Positions 16,265-26,388 of a stretch of 64,000 nucleotides of DNA are shown here, piece after piece (position 1 is the stretch's first letter; each line of letters starts with the position of its first letter). The notes under the pieces were generated by a model. The model made no database searches, was not told where the DNA came from, and saw only the letters and a program-made list of their open reading frames with translations. The position numbers and the translations under genes are program-made. The stretch is from JBCCQH01 sp039024435. Its GTDB lineage: Bacteria > Bacteroidota > Bacteroidia > J057 > JADKCL01. The DNA lies in NCBI GenBank assembly GCA_039024435.1, contig JBCCQH010000004.1:71682-135681 (forward strand). Direction: 5' to 3'.

Positions 16265-17110
16265 ATGAAATTTCAACATCTACTCATTGCTTGTGTTTTT
16301 GGTCTTTCTGCTTTTGTCGTGCCCGCGCAAATGACTCAGCTCAATCTGACCCTGGACGTCGCCCAGATGGCAAATCCGGATTGCTGGCTGAATCAAGGGA
16401 CCGTCACGGGAAACAAAGTGTATTTCCATTCCGGGCTTTGCACCTCGAATCCCACCACCTGCGACAGCATCGGCCCCGGCGGCACTCCGATTTTTCAGCA
16501 CGTGGTCGGCAACTGGGGCATGGACGACGGGGTAGGCCTGATGGCTTTCCAAAGCGGTTCTACATGGACCTTTAGCTTCATCATCGAGAACTACTACAGC
16601 AACAACATTTCCGCAGGCAGCACCGCGATGCCTCCGGGAGCCACACCCTACACCATCGGCCTGGTTTTCCGCGATCTGGACGGAACATTTGAAGGCAAAG
16701 ACGACCAGTGCGGAGACATCTTTATTCGCAATATCCAGGGCACGCCCGAAGCGGTCAATGGTTCCACGGGCTTGCCGTTTTTTCCGCTGACGGTCACCAA
16801 GACCAGCGTGGGTGTGGAAACTCCCGGCGTATTCGACTATTTTCGAGTCGGTCCCAATCCTTTCTCGGAGGTGCTGCGGATGGAATATTATCTGCGCGAT
16901 GACGTGGATAACTTTTCGGCAAAAGTTTTCAACAATAGCGGTCAGGAAGTGGTCACGCTTACGGAAGGAACCGGAGTTTCCGGGGCCCACCAGATCACTT
17001 GGCAAGGCAACGACAACGCCGGGCAGCAACTCGCCAATGGTGTCTACTACCTCAGCCTGTGGTCCGGTGACGAGCGCCTCGCCTCGGAAAAAGTACTCTT
17101 GTTTCGCTAA
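16265..17110 (+). CDS. Small T9SS-exported protein encoded before the amylase
   Basis: The 281-residue protein starts at the ATG at 16265, which gives the signal peptide MKFQHLLIACVFGLSAFVVPAQ. The middle part (about 25-190) has a beta-sandwich look, with cysteine-containing phrases such as PDCWLNQGTVTG and HSGLCTSNPTTCDS, and shares the theme VGNWGMDDGVGLMAF with the N-terminal part of secreted Bacteroidota amylases. The C-terminal part (about 200-281) is a T9SS sorting domain with DYFRVGPNPFSE and a FlgD-like ITWQGNDNAGQQLANGVYYL. The amylase gene starts 24 bp after its stop. It may be a carbohydrate-binding partner of the amylase; that is inference from position and composition. Confidence 0.8.
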   Translation: MKFQHLLIACVFGLSAFVVPAQMTQLNLTLDVAQMANPDCWLNQGTVTGNKVYFHSGLCTSNPTTCDSIGPGGTPIFQHVVGNWGMDDGVGLMAFQSGSTWTFSFIIENYYSNNISAGSTAMPPGATPYTIGLVFRDLDGTFEGKDDQCGDIFIRNIQGTPEAVNGSTGLPFFPLTVTKTSVGVETPGVFDYFRVGPNPFSEVLRMEYYLRDDVDNFSAKVFNNSGQEVVTLTEGTGVSGAHQITWQGNDNAGQQLANGVYYLSLWSGDERLASEKVLLFR

Positions 17111-17134
17111 ATTGACGTTCAACTCCTCCTCAAT

Positions 17135-19966
17135 ATGCCTCTGAATACGCTCCGATTTCTGCTGCTGCTCGTGTGCTTGGTTCCCGTGGCGGGTAGGGCG
17201 CAAGTGACCGTTTCGCCACCGTATCCCACGATTGACGATGCGGTCACGATCACCTACAACACCACCCAGGGCAATGCGGCTCTAGTTGGCGTCTCGCCGG
17301 TATTTGCCCATACAGGGGTGCTGACCTCGACCGCAACCGATCCGGGGGACTGGACCTTCCAGATTAGCGATTGGTTTTCCGGGTTTGATTCTACGATTCT
17401 GATGACGCCCGGCGCCGGGCCGTTGCACAGCATCAGTTTCACGCCGCGCAACTTCTACGGCATCGGCGGCAACGTTGAACCCAAAGCCCTGGCCTTTGTC
17501 TTTCGGAACGAAACGGGAACCCTTGCGGGCAAAAATGCCGATAACTCGGACATCCTGGTCCCGATTTACCCCGACAGCGCTTTTTGTGGCGTATTTGCCT
17601 CGCATCCGGTCAGTCCGAGCTACTACAGCCCCGGCGATTCGGTGAATCCCGAAGTGCGCACCAATGCCGTTTCCAGCATATCGGTGTTCCGCGACGGAGT
17701 ATTCCAGGGGCAAGCCAGCACATCCCAGTCATTCATCGTGGGGATGGCGGCCGGTGCTCCCGGAAAGTACGAGTTGACTTTTCAGGCGACGCAAGGGGCC
17801 AATACCTACACCGACACTGCCTACTACGTGGTGGAAGCCCCAGTAGCCATCGGCCCGATTCCCACGGGAATGCGCGATGGGATCAACTACACCAGCAACA
17901 CGACCGCGACGCTAGTGCTGCAAGCGCCGAACAAAGACCGCGTCTACGCAATCGGTGACTTCAACGATTGGGAAGTAGATCCGGCCTACCAAATGAACCG
18001 CACTCCCGATGGGGAGCGCTACTGGCTGGAGCTGACTGGTCTTACCCCGGGCCAGGAATACCGCTTCCAATACCTGATTGACCGCCAAACTCGGGTGGGG
18101 GATCCCTGGGCGGAAAAGGTCCTCGACCCCTTCAACGACGGCGGCATCAATAATTTTGTCTACCCGAACCTGATCGATTACCCGGAAAGCAAGACCGAAG
18201 AGTTTGTGGCGGTGTTGCAAACCGCCCAGGCACCCTACAACTGGCAAGTCAATAATTTTTCGGCTCCCGACAACCGGGACCTGGTGATCTACGAATTGTT
18301 GGTGCGCGATTTTGTCATTCGCCACGATTGGCAGACGGTGATGGATTCACTGGACTATCTGGAAAGCCTCGGCATCAATGCCATCGAGCTGATGCCTTTC
18401 AATGAATTTGATGGGAATTCGAGCTGGGGTTACGGCCCGGCGTTCTTCGCTGCCCCGGACAAGTACTACGGCACCAAGGACAAACTCAAAGAATTCATTG
18501 ACGCCTGTCACGCCCGCGGGATTGCGGTGATTCAGGACGTCGTGTTCAACCACGCTTTTGGGCAGAGTCCGCGTGTGCGGATGTACCAGGACCGCAATAC
18601 GCTGGAAATATTCACCAACAGCCCCTGGTTCAATCAAACCGCTCCGCATCCGCTCGGTTTGGGATACGATTTCAATCACCAGAGCAGCTACGTCCACGAG
18701 TTTGTGGACAGCGTGCTGTCTTTCTGGGTCCACGAGTACAAAGTCGACGGATTCCGGTTTGACTTATCGAAGGGCTTCACCCAGACCTTTACCGGCCAGG
18801 ACATCGGGGCCTGGAGCCAGTACGACCTCAGCCGGGTGAACAGCATCAAGCGGATTGCCAGTCGCCTTTGGCAGTACCACCCCGGCAAGTGGGTGATCCT
18901 CGAGCATTTTGCCAACAACAACGAGGAAACCGAACTCGCCAACTTTGGCTGCATGTTCTGGGGCAAGGCTTCCGATCCTTACTACCAGTCGGCGATGGGG
19001 TACGAACAGAATTCCGATTTTGAATTTGCGATGTCGTACCAAGCCCGTGGCTGGTCCTTCCACAACCTGATCGGCTTTATGGAGAGCCATGACGAAGAAC
19101 GCCTGATGTACGAAAATGTCAACTTTGGCAATTCCTGGTCGGGTTACGACACCCGGGACACGACCACCGCCCTGGAACGGATGGGCTTGGTCGCGACCTT
19201 CTTTTTCACGATTCCGGGACCCAAGCTGCTCTGGCAGTTCGGTGAGTACGGTTACGATTTTTCCATCAATTTTGGCTGCCGGACCTGCCCGAAACCCGTG
19301 GTGTGGTTTTATCTGAACGATCCGCGACGCTTGCGGCTGAAAAAGATCTACGCGGCCCTGATCAAGCTCAAAACCAACTACCCGAACACGTTTCGAACCA
19401 ACAGTTACAACCTCTCCGCCTGGGGCAAGCAGAAGCAGATCCACCTGAATGCCCCCATGAATGCCACCATCATCGGCAACTTTGACGTGGTGGACCAGTG
19501 GACCTGGACCGGCTTCCAGAATACCGGCTGGTGGTACGAGTACTTCACCGGTGATTCGATCAATGTCACCGACGTCAACATGAACATTCTCCTGGGCCCG
19601 GGAGAGTACCGCCTCTTTACCGACCAGCGCCTGCCAGTGCCGGACCTCGATGTGTCGTTCCTGACCGAAGTGGCAGCGCCGGAACTGATCCAAGCGTCTT
19701 TCGTGGAGACTTGGCCGAATCCGACCACCGCCCGCGTCAACTTCGGCATCGATCTGGAGGAGTCGGGGGAAGCGCATCTGCGGGTTGCCGATCTGCAGGG
19801 GAGGATAGTGGCTAGGGTGCAGAAGGGCTGGCTGAATGCCGGCCACCACGAACTCACCTGGGATGGCCGCAACGATGCGGGACAGGAACTGAGTTCCGGC
19901 ACCTACCTGTACCATTTTGAAGGCGCCGGGAAAACCAGTTCGGGGCGCATCATTATCGCGAAATAG
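17135..19966 (+). CDS. Secreted GH13 alpha-amylase family protein with T9SS sorting domain
   Basis: The 943-residue protein has a signal peptide (to about residue 22), N-terminal beta-sandwich domains (about 25-240), an E-set/CBM48-like domain with VYAIGDFNDWEVD (about 268-280), and a GH13 barrel from about residue 380. Catalytic residues are visible: nucleophile Asp543 in GFRFDLSKG, acid/base Glu590 in VILEHF and Asp653 in ESHDEER, plus the region I motif DVVFNHAF. A C-terminal sorting domain begins ETWPNPTTA and ends IIIAK. It should hydrolyse starch-like alpha-glucans outside the cell. With pfkA and the GH31 gene downstream it forms a glucan-use block, and both units carry the same promoter palindrome. 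Confidence 0.93.
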   Translation: MPLNTLRFLLLLVCLVPVAGRAQVTVSPPYPTIDDAVTITYNTTQGNAALVGVSPVFAHTGVLTSTATDPGDWTFQISDWFSGFDSTILMTPGAGPLHSISFTPRNFYGIGGNVEPKALAFVFRNETGTLAGKNADNSDILVPIYPDSAFCGVFASHPVSPSYYSPGDSVNPEVRTNAVSSISVFRDGVFQGQASTSQSFIVGMAAGAPGKYELTFQATQGANTYTDTAYYVVEAPVAIGPIPTGMRDGINYTSNTTATLVLQAPNKDRVYAIGDFNDWEVDPAYQMNRTPDGERYWLELTGLTPGQEYRFQYLIDRQTRVGDPWAEKVLDPFNDGGINNFVYPNLIDYPESKTEEFVAVLQTAQAPYNWQVNNFSAPDNRDLVIYELLVRDFVIRHDWQTVMDSLDYLESLGINAIELMPFNEFDGNSSWGYGPAFFAAPDKYYGTKDKLKEFIDACHARGIAVIQDVVFNHAFGQSPRVRMYQDRNTLEIFTNSPWFNQTAPHPLGLGYDFNHQSSYVHEFVDSVLSFWVHEYKVDGFRFDLSKGFTQTFTGQDIGAWSQYDLSRVNSIKRIASRLWQYHPGKWVILEHFANNNEETELANFGCMFWGKASDPYYQSAMGYEQNSDFEFAMSYQARGWSFHNLIGFMESHDEERLMYENVNFGNSWSGYDTRDTTTALERMGLVATFFFTIPGPKLLWQFGEYGYDFSINFGCRTCPKPVVWFYLNDPRRLRLKKIYAALIKLKTNYPNTFRTNSYNLSAWGKQKQIHLNAPMNATIIGNFDVVDQWTWTGFQNTGWWYEYFTGDSINVTDVNMNILLGPGEYRLFTDQRLPVPDLDVSFLTEVAAPELIQASFVETWPNPTTARVNFGIDLEESGEAHLRVADLQGRIVARVQKGWLNAGHHELTWDGRNDAGQELSSGTYLYHFEGAGKTSSGRIIIAK

Positions 19967-20037
19967 CCCGCTTAACTGCGAGCTTCACCCCGCTCGACCG
20001 CTCGGCTGAAGGGCAAACAAAAAATTACCCACAAAAC

Positions 20038-20076
20038 GCTGGTGATAACTCCGCGCGAGAATCACCGGCTTTTTTT
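20038..20076 (+). terminator. Intrinsic terminator after the amylase gene
   Basis: A 9-bp stem (GCTGGTGAT with ATCACCGGC, one wobble) with a 14-base loop is followed by seven T residues. It separates the amylase unit from the pfkA promoter, so the two are independent transcripts. Confidence 0.8.
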
Positions 20077-20085
20077 CGGGCGATC

Positions 20086-20116
20086 TTGACAAAGTGTTAT
20101 AATGACACTAACTTAG
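20086..20116 (+). promoter_or_regulatory. pfkA promoter
   Basis: TTG at 20086-20088, a 20-base spacer and TAACTTAG at 20109-20116 fit the Bacteroidota pattern with one mismatch in the -7 box. The ATG of pfkA is 22 bases further on. The palindrome at 20094-20108 fills the spacer. Confidence 0.5.
20094..20108. promoter_or_regulatory. 15-bp palindromic operator candidate (copy 2)
   Basis: It reads GTGTTA-TAA-TGACAC and matches copy 1 at 16179-16193 in arm sequence (11 of 12 arm bases) and spacing. It lies between the -33 and -7 elements of pfkA, a typical repressor position. Confidence 0.6.
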
Positions 20117-20138
20117 CTCTACCTGATACCTGCGCACC

Positions 20139-21122
<984 letters not shown>

Positions 21123-21132
21123 TTCTTATGAC

Positions 21133-21999
21133 ATGATCCTCATTGCCGACAGCGGTTCGACCAAATGCGACTGGATTCTCCTGGAAAACTGGAAGCCAGT
21201 CGTGGAATGCAGTACGATGGGATTCAATCCATACTTTCACGATACGGACACCATTGCGGGCGAGATTCGCAAGAAGGAAGAACTGATTGCCCATAAGCAT
21301 GCCGTCCACCACGTGTACTTCTACGGGGCGGGTGCATCTTCACCCAAACTCAATCAAACCGTGGTCAATGCCCTGGCTTCCTTGTTTCCCAAGGCAAAGA
21401 TTCATGTGAGCCATGACCTGGACGGCGCTGCCCTCGCTACTTACGAAGGCACCCCGCACATCGCCGGGATTCTGGGAACCGGTTCGAATTCCTGTTTCTT
21501 TGACGGGGAAGCGATCCACGAGCAAGTTCCCGCCCTCGCTTACATCCTTGGGGACGAAAGCAGCGGCAGTTACTACGGCAAGCGGCTGCTGGCGGATTTC
21601 CTTTACCAACGGATGCCGGAACACCTCTACGAACAATTTGCTGAGACCTACGGCCTGACCAAGGACATCGTCATGACGAATGTCTACATGCGGCCCCACG
21701 CCAATGTCTACCTGGCTTCATTCATGCGCTTCTGTTCTTCGCACCGCCACGAACCCTATATCGAGGACATGATCCGCAAAGGCATTCGGGAGTTCCTGGA
21801 GACCCACATCGCCTGCTACGCCAATCACAAAGAAGTCCCGGTGAACTTTGTGGGTTCGATTGCGCACTACTTCGAAAAGATACTGCGCGAAGAAGCCGAT
21901 CAGATGGGCATTCGCATCATGAAAATCGTCAAAAAACCGATTCACGGATTGGTGGAATACCACCGGAAATACACCTTTTCAGGGGTCTCCCAAGGATGA
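21133..21999 (+). CDS. N-acetylglucosamine kinase-like protein (BadF/BadG/BcrA/BcrD ATPase family)
   Basis: The 288-residue protein begins MILIADSGSTKCDW, the phosphate-1 motif of the ASKHA fold, and has GILGTGSNSCFFDG (phosphate-2 region, about 112-125) and LGDESSGSYYGKRLL. These are typical of the Bacteroidota relatives of N-acetylglucosamine kinase. It probably phosphorylates an amino sugar or glucose in the cytoplasm. The ATG at 21133 is used because it begins directly before the phosphate-1 strand and lies 10 bp after pfkA. Its stop overlaps the GH31 start by four bases (ATGA), so translation is probably coupled. Confidence 0.85.
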   Translation: MILIADSGSTKCDWILLENWKPVVECSTMGFNPYFHDTDTIAGEIRKKEELIAHKHAVHHVYFYGAGASSPKLNQTVVNALASLFPKAKIHVSHDLDGAALATYEGTPHIAGILGTGSNSCFFDGEAIHEQVPALAYILGDESSGSYYGKRLLADFLYQRMPEHLYEQFAETYGLTKDIVMTNVYMRPHANVYLASFMRFCSSHRHEPYIEDMIRKGIREFLETHIACYANHKEVPVNFVGSIAHYFEKILREEADQMGIRIMKIVKKPIHGLVEYHRKYTFSGVSQG

Positions 22000-24404
22000 A
22001 ACAACCCAAGAACCTCAGCCAACGCATCGGCGCTTTGGTGCGGATGGAGGAAAGCGAACACGGTTGGCGATTGATCGCAGAAAATGCAGTTTTGGAAATT
22101 GCGTTTTGGCGTGAGACGATGGTGCGGGTGCGCGCGCAAAAGCGAGACCGGGCCTTCGATGAGATCAGCTACGCGGTGGTGGCCGAGCCGGAAGCGGTTT
22201 CTGCACTGCCGGAAGAAACCCAGAATCTCATCACCTTTGCCACGGACAAGCTGCGCCTGGAAGTTGACAAATCTGCGCTGGGCCTGAAGTTTTTTGATCG
22301 GGAAGCGCGCCTGCTAAATGCAGACGATCCGGCATTTGGCATCTCCTGGATGGGCACCGAGGTCACCAATTACAAAGTCCTGCAGGATGGCGAGCGGTTC
22401 ATTGGGATGGGGGAGAAGAATGGAGGCCTGGACCGGCGGGGTTCGGCCTACGTGCATTGGAATACAGACGCATTTGCCTACGATGGCGAAACCGATCCGC
22501 TTTACACGACGACGCCGTTTTACATTGGGGTGCAGGAAGACCGGATGTACGGCATCTTTCTGGACAATTCCTACCGCTCGACCTTCAACTTTGGGGCTTC
22601 CAATGAGCGCTTCGCTTCCTTTTCCGCGGACGACGGCGACCTCAATTATTACTTCATCGCCGGCGATACAGTGGCAGAGATCGTCTCTGGGTATACCTGG
22701 CTGACCGGTCGCATGGAATTGCCGCCGCTGTGGAGCCTGGGTTATCAGCAGTGCCGCTACAGCTATTATCCCGACCACAAAGTCCTCAACGTAGCGCGCA
22801 GCTTCCGGGAAAAGTCGATTCCCGCCGACGTGATCTATCTGGACATCCACTACATGGATGCCTTCAAGATATTTACCTGGCATCCGGAGCACTTCCCGGA
22901 ACCGAAAAAAATGATTTCCGAGTTGCGGGAAATGGGGTTTCACGTGGTCATCATCGTGGACCCGGGCATCAAGCGGGAGGAAGGCTACTCGGCCTACGAA
23001 TCCGGTCAGCAGGAAGGACAATTTGTGACCTATCCCGACGGTACGACGTTCCACGGGCAAGTCTGGCCCGGGTGGAGTGCCTTTCCCGATTTTACCCGCG
23101 CCGAAGCCCGGGAATGGTGGGGCAAGCAGTTTTCGATCTATGTAGACGCCGGAGTGGAAGGATTCTGGAACGACATGAACGAGCCGACCGCTTGGGGGCA
23201 CAGCATTCCCGACCTGATCGAATTTCACTACGAAGGGGATCGCGCTACGCTCAAGCAAGCGCGCAATGTCTACGGCATGCAAATGTCCCGGGCGACGGCG
23301 GAAGGGGTGAAGCAACTCATGGGCGGGCAGCGCCCGTTTGTCTTGACCCGGGCGGCGTACTCCGGGATTCAGCGCTATTCTGCGGTCTGGACCGGGGACA
23401 ATGTCGCCACCGACGAGCACATGCTGGTCGGCGTGCGGTTGGTGAACAGCCTCGGACTGGCCGGGGTGGCTTTTTCTGGCTACGATTTGAGTGGATTCCT
23501 GGGCGATTGCACCCCGGAACTGTTTTCCCGCTGGGTGGCAATTGCTGCGTTCAGCCCCTTTTTCCGGGGCCACAGCATGGTCAATTCCCGGGACAGTGAG
23601 CCGTGGTCCTTCGGGGAAGTCACCGAAACCATTGCCCGCAACTACATCGCATTGCGCTACCGCTTGCTGCCCTACATCTACAGCGCTTTTTACGAAGCCA
23701 CCCAGACCGGAATGCCGGTGGCGCGTAGCCTCGCCTTCAATACACCCTTCGATCCCAAGATCTACGCCTACCCCAATGAATACCGTTTCGGAGCTTCCAT
23801 CCTGGTGGCGGCGGTTGACAGCAAGCACCATCTGCACAAGATCTACTTGCCGGAAGGTGAGTGGTACGATTTGCTAACCGATGAATATTACCCAGGCGGA
23901 CAGGAGCTGGTCGTGGAAGCCAACCTGGAAAAGCTCCCGCTGTTTGTTGCCGCGGGGGCGGTTCTGCCGATGCAATCGCTTGTGCAGCACACCGACGAAT
24001 CGCCCGACGCGACCCTCGAACTGCACGTCTACGCGGGCGGTCCCGTGACCGAATACATCCACTACGAGGATGATGGCCAAACCGAGGACCATCTCGGGGG
24101 CAACTACCACCGGCGCGAAATCCGGCACGATCCCCGAGCGCGGCAGATTGCATTTGCCCCGGCAGCCGGCGAATATCCCAGCCACTTCTCGCAGGTCAAA
24201 GTCTGCTGGCACGGTTTGAACGCTGCCCCTACAGTCAGCGTAAATGGAGCCTCGGTGGGCCTTGGGTCGGCGGAAGACATCAAATTCATCGAACCGATTC
24301 CCAAATTCGATCCTTTGGGCGCGCCGATGGGGCCGCCCCTGATCATTTCAGTCTACACTCTCACCGTGCCATTGGTAAGTCGAGACCTATTGTTCCAGTA
24401 CTGA
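21996..24404 (+). CDS. Glycoside hydrolase family 31 (alpha-glucosidase type)
   Basis: The 802-residue protein has an N-terminal beta domain (about 1-230), a barrel with nucleophile Asp393 in GFWNDMNEPTAWG and acid/base Asp468 in VWTGDNVAT, and C-terminal beta domains ending near DLLFQY. The barrel signatures PLWSLGYQQCRYSYY and FVLTRAAYSG are also present. There is no signal peptide, so it should act in the cytoplasm on maltose or short maltodextrins produced by the secreted amylase. It is the last gene of the pfkA unit. Exact linkage specificity is not deduced. Confidence 0.93.
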   Translation: MKQPKNLSQRIGALVRMEESEHGWRLIAENAVLEIAFWRETMVRVRAQKRDRAFDEISYAVVAEPEAVSALPEETQNLITFATDKLRLEVDKSALGLKFFDREARLLNADDPAFGISWMGTEVTNYKVLQDGERFIGMGEKNGGLDRRGSAYVHWNTDAFAYDGETDPLYTTTPFYIGVQEDRMYGIFLDNSYRSTFNFGASNERFASFSADDGDLNYYFIAGDTVAEIVSGYTWLTGRMELPPLWSLGYQQCRYSYYPDHKVLNVARSFREKSIPADVIYLDIHYMDAFKIFTWHPEHFPEPKKMISELREMGFHVVIIVDPGIKREEGYSAYESGQQEGQFVTYPDGTTFHGQVWPGWSAFPDFTRAEAREWWGKQFSIYVDAGVEGFWNDMNEPTAWGHSIPDLIEFHYEGDRATLKQARNVYGMQMSRATAEGVKQLMGGQRPFVLTRAAYSGIQRYSAVWTGDNVATDEHMLVGVRLVNSLGLAGVAFSGYDLSGFLGDCTPELFSRWVAIAAFSPFFRGHSMVNSRDSEPWSFGEVTETIARNYIALRYRLLPYIYSAFYEATQTGMPVARSLAFNTPFDPKIYAYPNEYRFGASILVAAVDSKHHLHKIYLPEGEWYDLLTDEYYPGGQELVVEANLEKLPLFVAAGAVLPMQSLVQHTDESPDATLELHVYAGGPVTEYIHYEDDGQTEDHLGGNYHRREIRHDPRARQIAFAPAAGEYPSHFSQVKVCWHGLNAAPTVSVNGASVGLGSAEDIKFIEPIPKFDPLGAPMGPPLIISVYTLTVPLVSRDLLFQY

Positions 24405-25158
24405 TTCACGGATAACCGGACCAAAATGAACGCAGGAGCGCAATTTTGCGCCCCTGCGATGCGTTATCCACGCGATTTCGTCTTGTGTAAAATAGAGGAG
24501 TGGTAAAGAAGCAAAAGCCAGTGGTTTGGTTCAGGGTTGGTCAGAGGTCGTTTCTTCCTCTTCAATGGGTCGAAAAACAATAAATTGCAGGGATTCAGGG
24601 GGTGATTTTAAATTCTGAGGGTGAAGCATAATTGGAGCAGTTGTTGGTTGGTATCCAGATGTACCGGGTGAGCGGTAGCGATCTGACGAATCGATTTACC
24701 GCATCCAATTGGCTTGCGTAGACAAATTTGGGTGCAGTTCTGAAAAACTGCTGGATTGAATTGCGAATCACAATTTTAGCGCGGCCCTTTGGGAGAAGAA
24801 TAGCGAGCAAGGGAGACCACTCAAGCTTTGTATTTCCGTACTCAACATGAGAATTTACGCAAAAACGGCCGAAGTAGTTTGGCGTTTTGCCGATATTTTC
24901 CGGTAAAAAGTGGAATGGGCAAACCCGATAACGAAAATGGAATTTGCGTGGTGCGTAATCCAAGTTACATTGGCTTCCTTGTACGCTTGTTCTGATTTCT
25001 TTATCATTGATTCCGGGAAAGGTCGTGCCAAATTCCCTCCGCTACTGGCAACAAAACGCGCCAAATGACGTCTTCATTACAACGATGGGCCCGGCAATGC
25101 GGTGCTTACATAGTTAATTGTATCCGTAGTCAATGTTCCGGATGAAGCAAGAAAAGAA
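24405..25158. other. Intergenic region of 754 bases, no supported gene
   Basis: It starts with a strong hairpin (separate entry). The rest is relatively AT-rich. A 122-codon open frame on the minus strand (24595-24963) has no domain, no signal and odd composition, and I do not call it. I see no RNA motif or repeat. The right end should hold the promoter of the desaturase-like gene. Confidence 0.5.
24431..24458 (+). terminator. Hairpin after the GH31 gene
   Basis: CGCAGG-A-GCGCA, loop ATTT, TGCGC-C-CCTGCG makes an 11-bp stem with one mismatch, 26 bases after the GH31 stop. There is no T-tract, so it is a transcript-end stabiliser or a weak terminator. Confidence 0.55.
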
Positions 25159-26385
25159 ATGCACTTAAACGAGCGTATTCTGCGATTCTTTAGGCAGTGG
25201 TTCCTGCCGATGGGGCTGGCACTGGGACTCCTGCTCGGCTTAGGGCAACTCGGATTCGGTCAGGTCGCCGACACCACTGCGGTTGCCCCGGCGAGTCCGA
25301 AAGGTGAGGCTGCCCATTCGAAATATGTCGAAATCGTAGAAAATAGTTATTCCGGATTTTGGCGCTACCTGGTGGATGAAGTCACCTTTAATTACGATTA
25401 CAAGCCGATCTGGCTGAATTTCTTTTATGGCTTGATTGCAATTTCGCTGTTTTTCTTCGTATTGGAACTGCTGCGGCCCTGGCGGCCCGAGCAACCCCGC
25501 TTCCGCCAAGACTTCTGGCTGGACGCTTTTTACATGTTTTTCAACGTATTTTTGTTTGGCTTGATCATTTTTGCCGCGGTCGAAAACGTTTTCACCCAAC
25601 TTTTCAACGATTTTCTAGGTCTGTTTGGGGTGGAAAACATCGTCGCGGTGCAGATCGATCAGCTTCCGGTACTCGGATACTTCGGGGTTTTGTTCCTGGC
25701 GGCGGATTTCCTGCAGTGGTGGGTCCATCGCCTGTTGCACCGGGTGCCTTGGCTATGGGAATTTCACAAAGTCCACCACTCGGTCGAGCAGATGGGCTTT
25801 GCTGCTCATCTGCGGTACCATTGGATGGAAAATGTGGTTTACCGGGGCCTCACCGCCATCCCGCTGACCATGCTGGGCTACAATCTCGTGGACTTGGGAA
25901 TTTTGCACCTGTTTACCCTCGCTTGGGGCCACTACAACCATTCAAATATCCACGTGTCCTCGAAAGTGACCGGAGCGGTGTTTGGCGGTCTGCTGGCCTT
26001 TGGGCTTTCGAACCTGTACCTCAATGAATTGGCGTTGGGGTTGGGACTCCCGCTCGGTTCGCTGGTGATGTACGCGGTACTGTTGGGCATTGTCGCCGTT
26101 GGGGTGGCGATAGGTTACTTTCTCCTGCGCTACATCATGCGCTACCTTTTCAATAGTCCGGAGATGCACCTGTGGCACCATGCGCACGACTTGCCCGAAG
26201 AAAAGCAGTACGGGGTCAATTTTGGCTTGACCCTGTCCATTTGGGACTGGATTTTCGGCACCGTGCATTGGCCGCACGACGAGGGGGACATCCGTCTGGG
26301 ATTCCCGGGATTGGCAAAGTTTCCCAAGACCTTCTGGGGACAAGTATTGCATGGGGTGGTGCCGGGCCGCAAAAACAAGCCTTGA
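25159..26385 (+). CDS. Sterol desaturase / fatty acid hydroxylase superfamily membrane protein
   Basis: The 408-residue protein has an N-terminal hydrophobic segment (about 15-35) and several later helices. The eight-histidine di-iron motifs of the superfamily are visible: HRLLH (190-194), HKVHH (203-207), an NHSN region and HLWHHAH (337-343). The family uses O2 and a reduced electron carrier to hydroxylate or desaturate lipids. Substrate is unknown; in Bacteroidota such genes are frequent and mostly uncharacterised. The N-terminal extension, with a signal-like segment and a Pro/Ala linker, is longer than in compact homologues. It ends only a few bases from the end of the convergent esterase gene. 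Confidence 0.88.
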   Translation: MHLNERILRFFRQWFLPMGLALGLLLGLGQLGFGQVADTTAVAPASPKGEAAHSKYVEIVENSYSGFWRYLVDEVTFNYDYKPIWLNFFYGLIAISLFFFVLELLRPWRPEQPRFRQDFWLDAFYMFFNVFLFGLIIFAAVENVFTQLFNDFLGLFGVENIVAVQIDQLPVLGYFGVLFLAADFLQWWVHRLLHRVPWLWEFHKVHHSVEQMGFAAHLRYHWMENVVYRGLTAIPLTMLGYNLVDLGILHLFTLAWGHYNHSNIHVSSKVTGAVFGGLLAFGLSNLYLNELALGLGLPLGSLVMYAVLLGIVAVGVAIGYFLLRYIMRYLFNSPEMHLWHHAHDLPEEKQYGVNFGLTLSIWDWIFGTVHWPHDEGDIRLGFPGLAKFPKTFWGQVLHGVVPGRKNKP

Positions 26386-26388
26386 TCA

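Noticed and set aside
22314..23837. 507-codon open frame opposite the GH31 gene
   Set aside because: It has no domain or signal and lies wholly antisense to a gene with intact catalytic motifs.
24595..24963. 122-codon open frame in the intergenic region before the desaturase-like gene
   Set aside because: No domain, signal, promoter or neighbour link; odd composition. It could still be a remnant, but cannot be supported.
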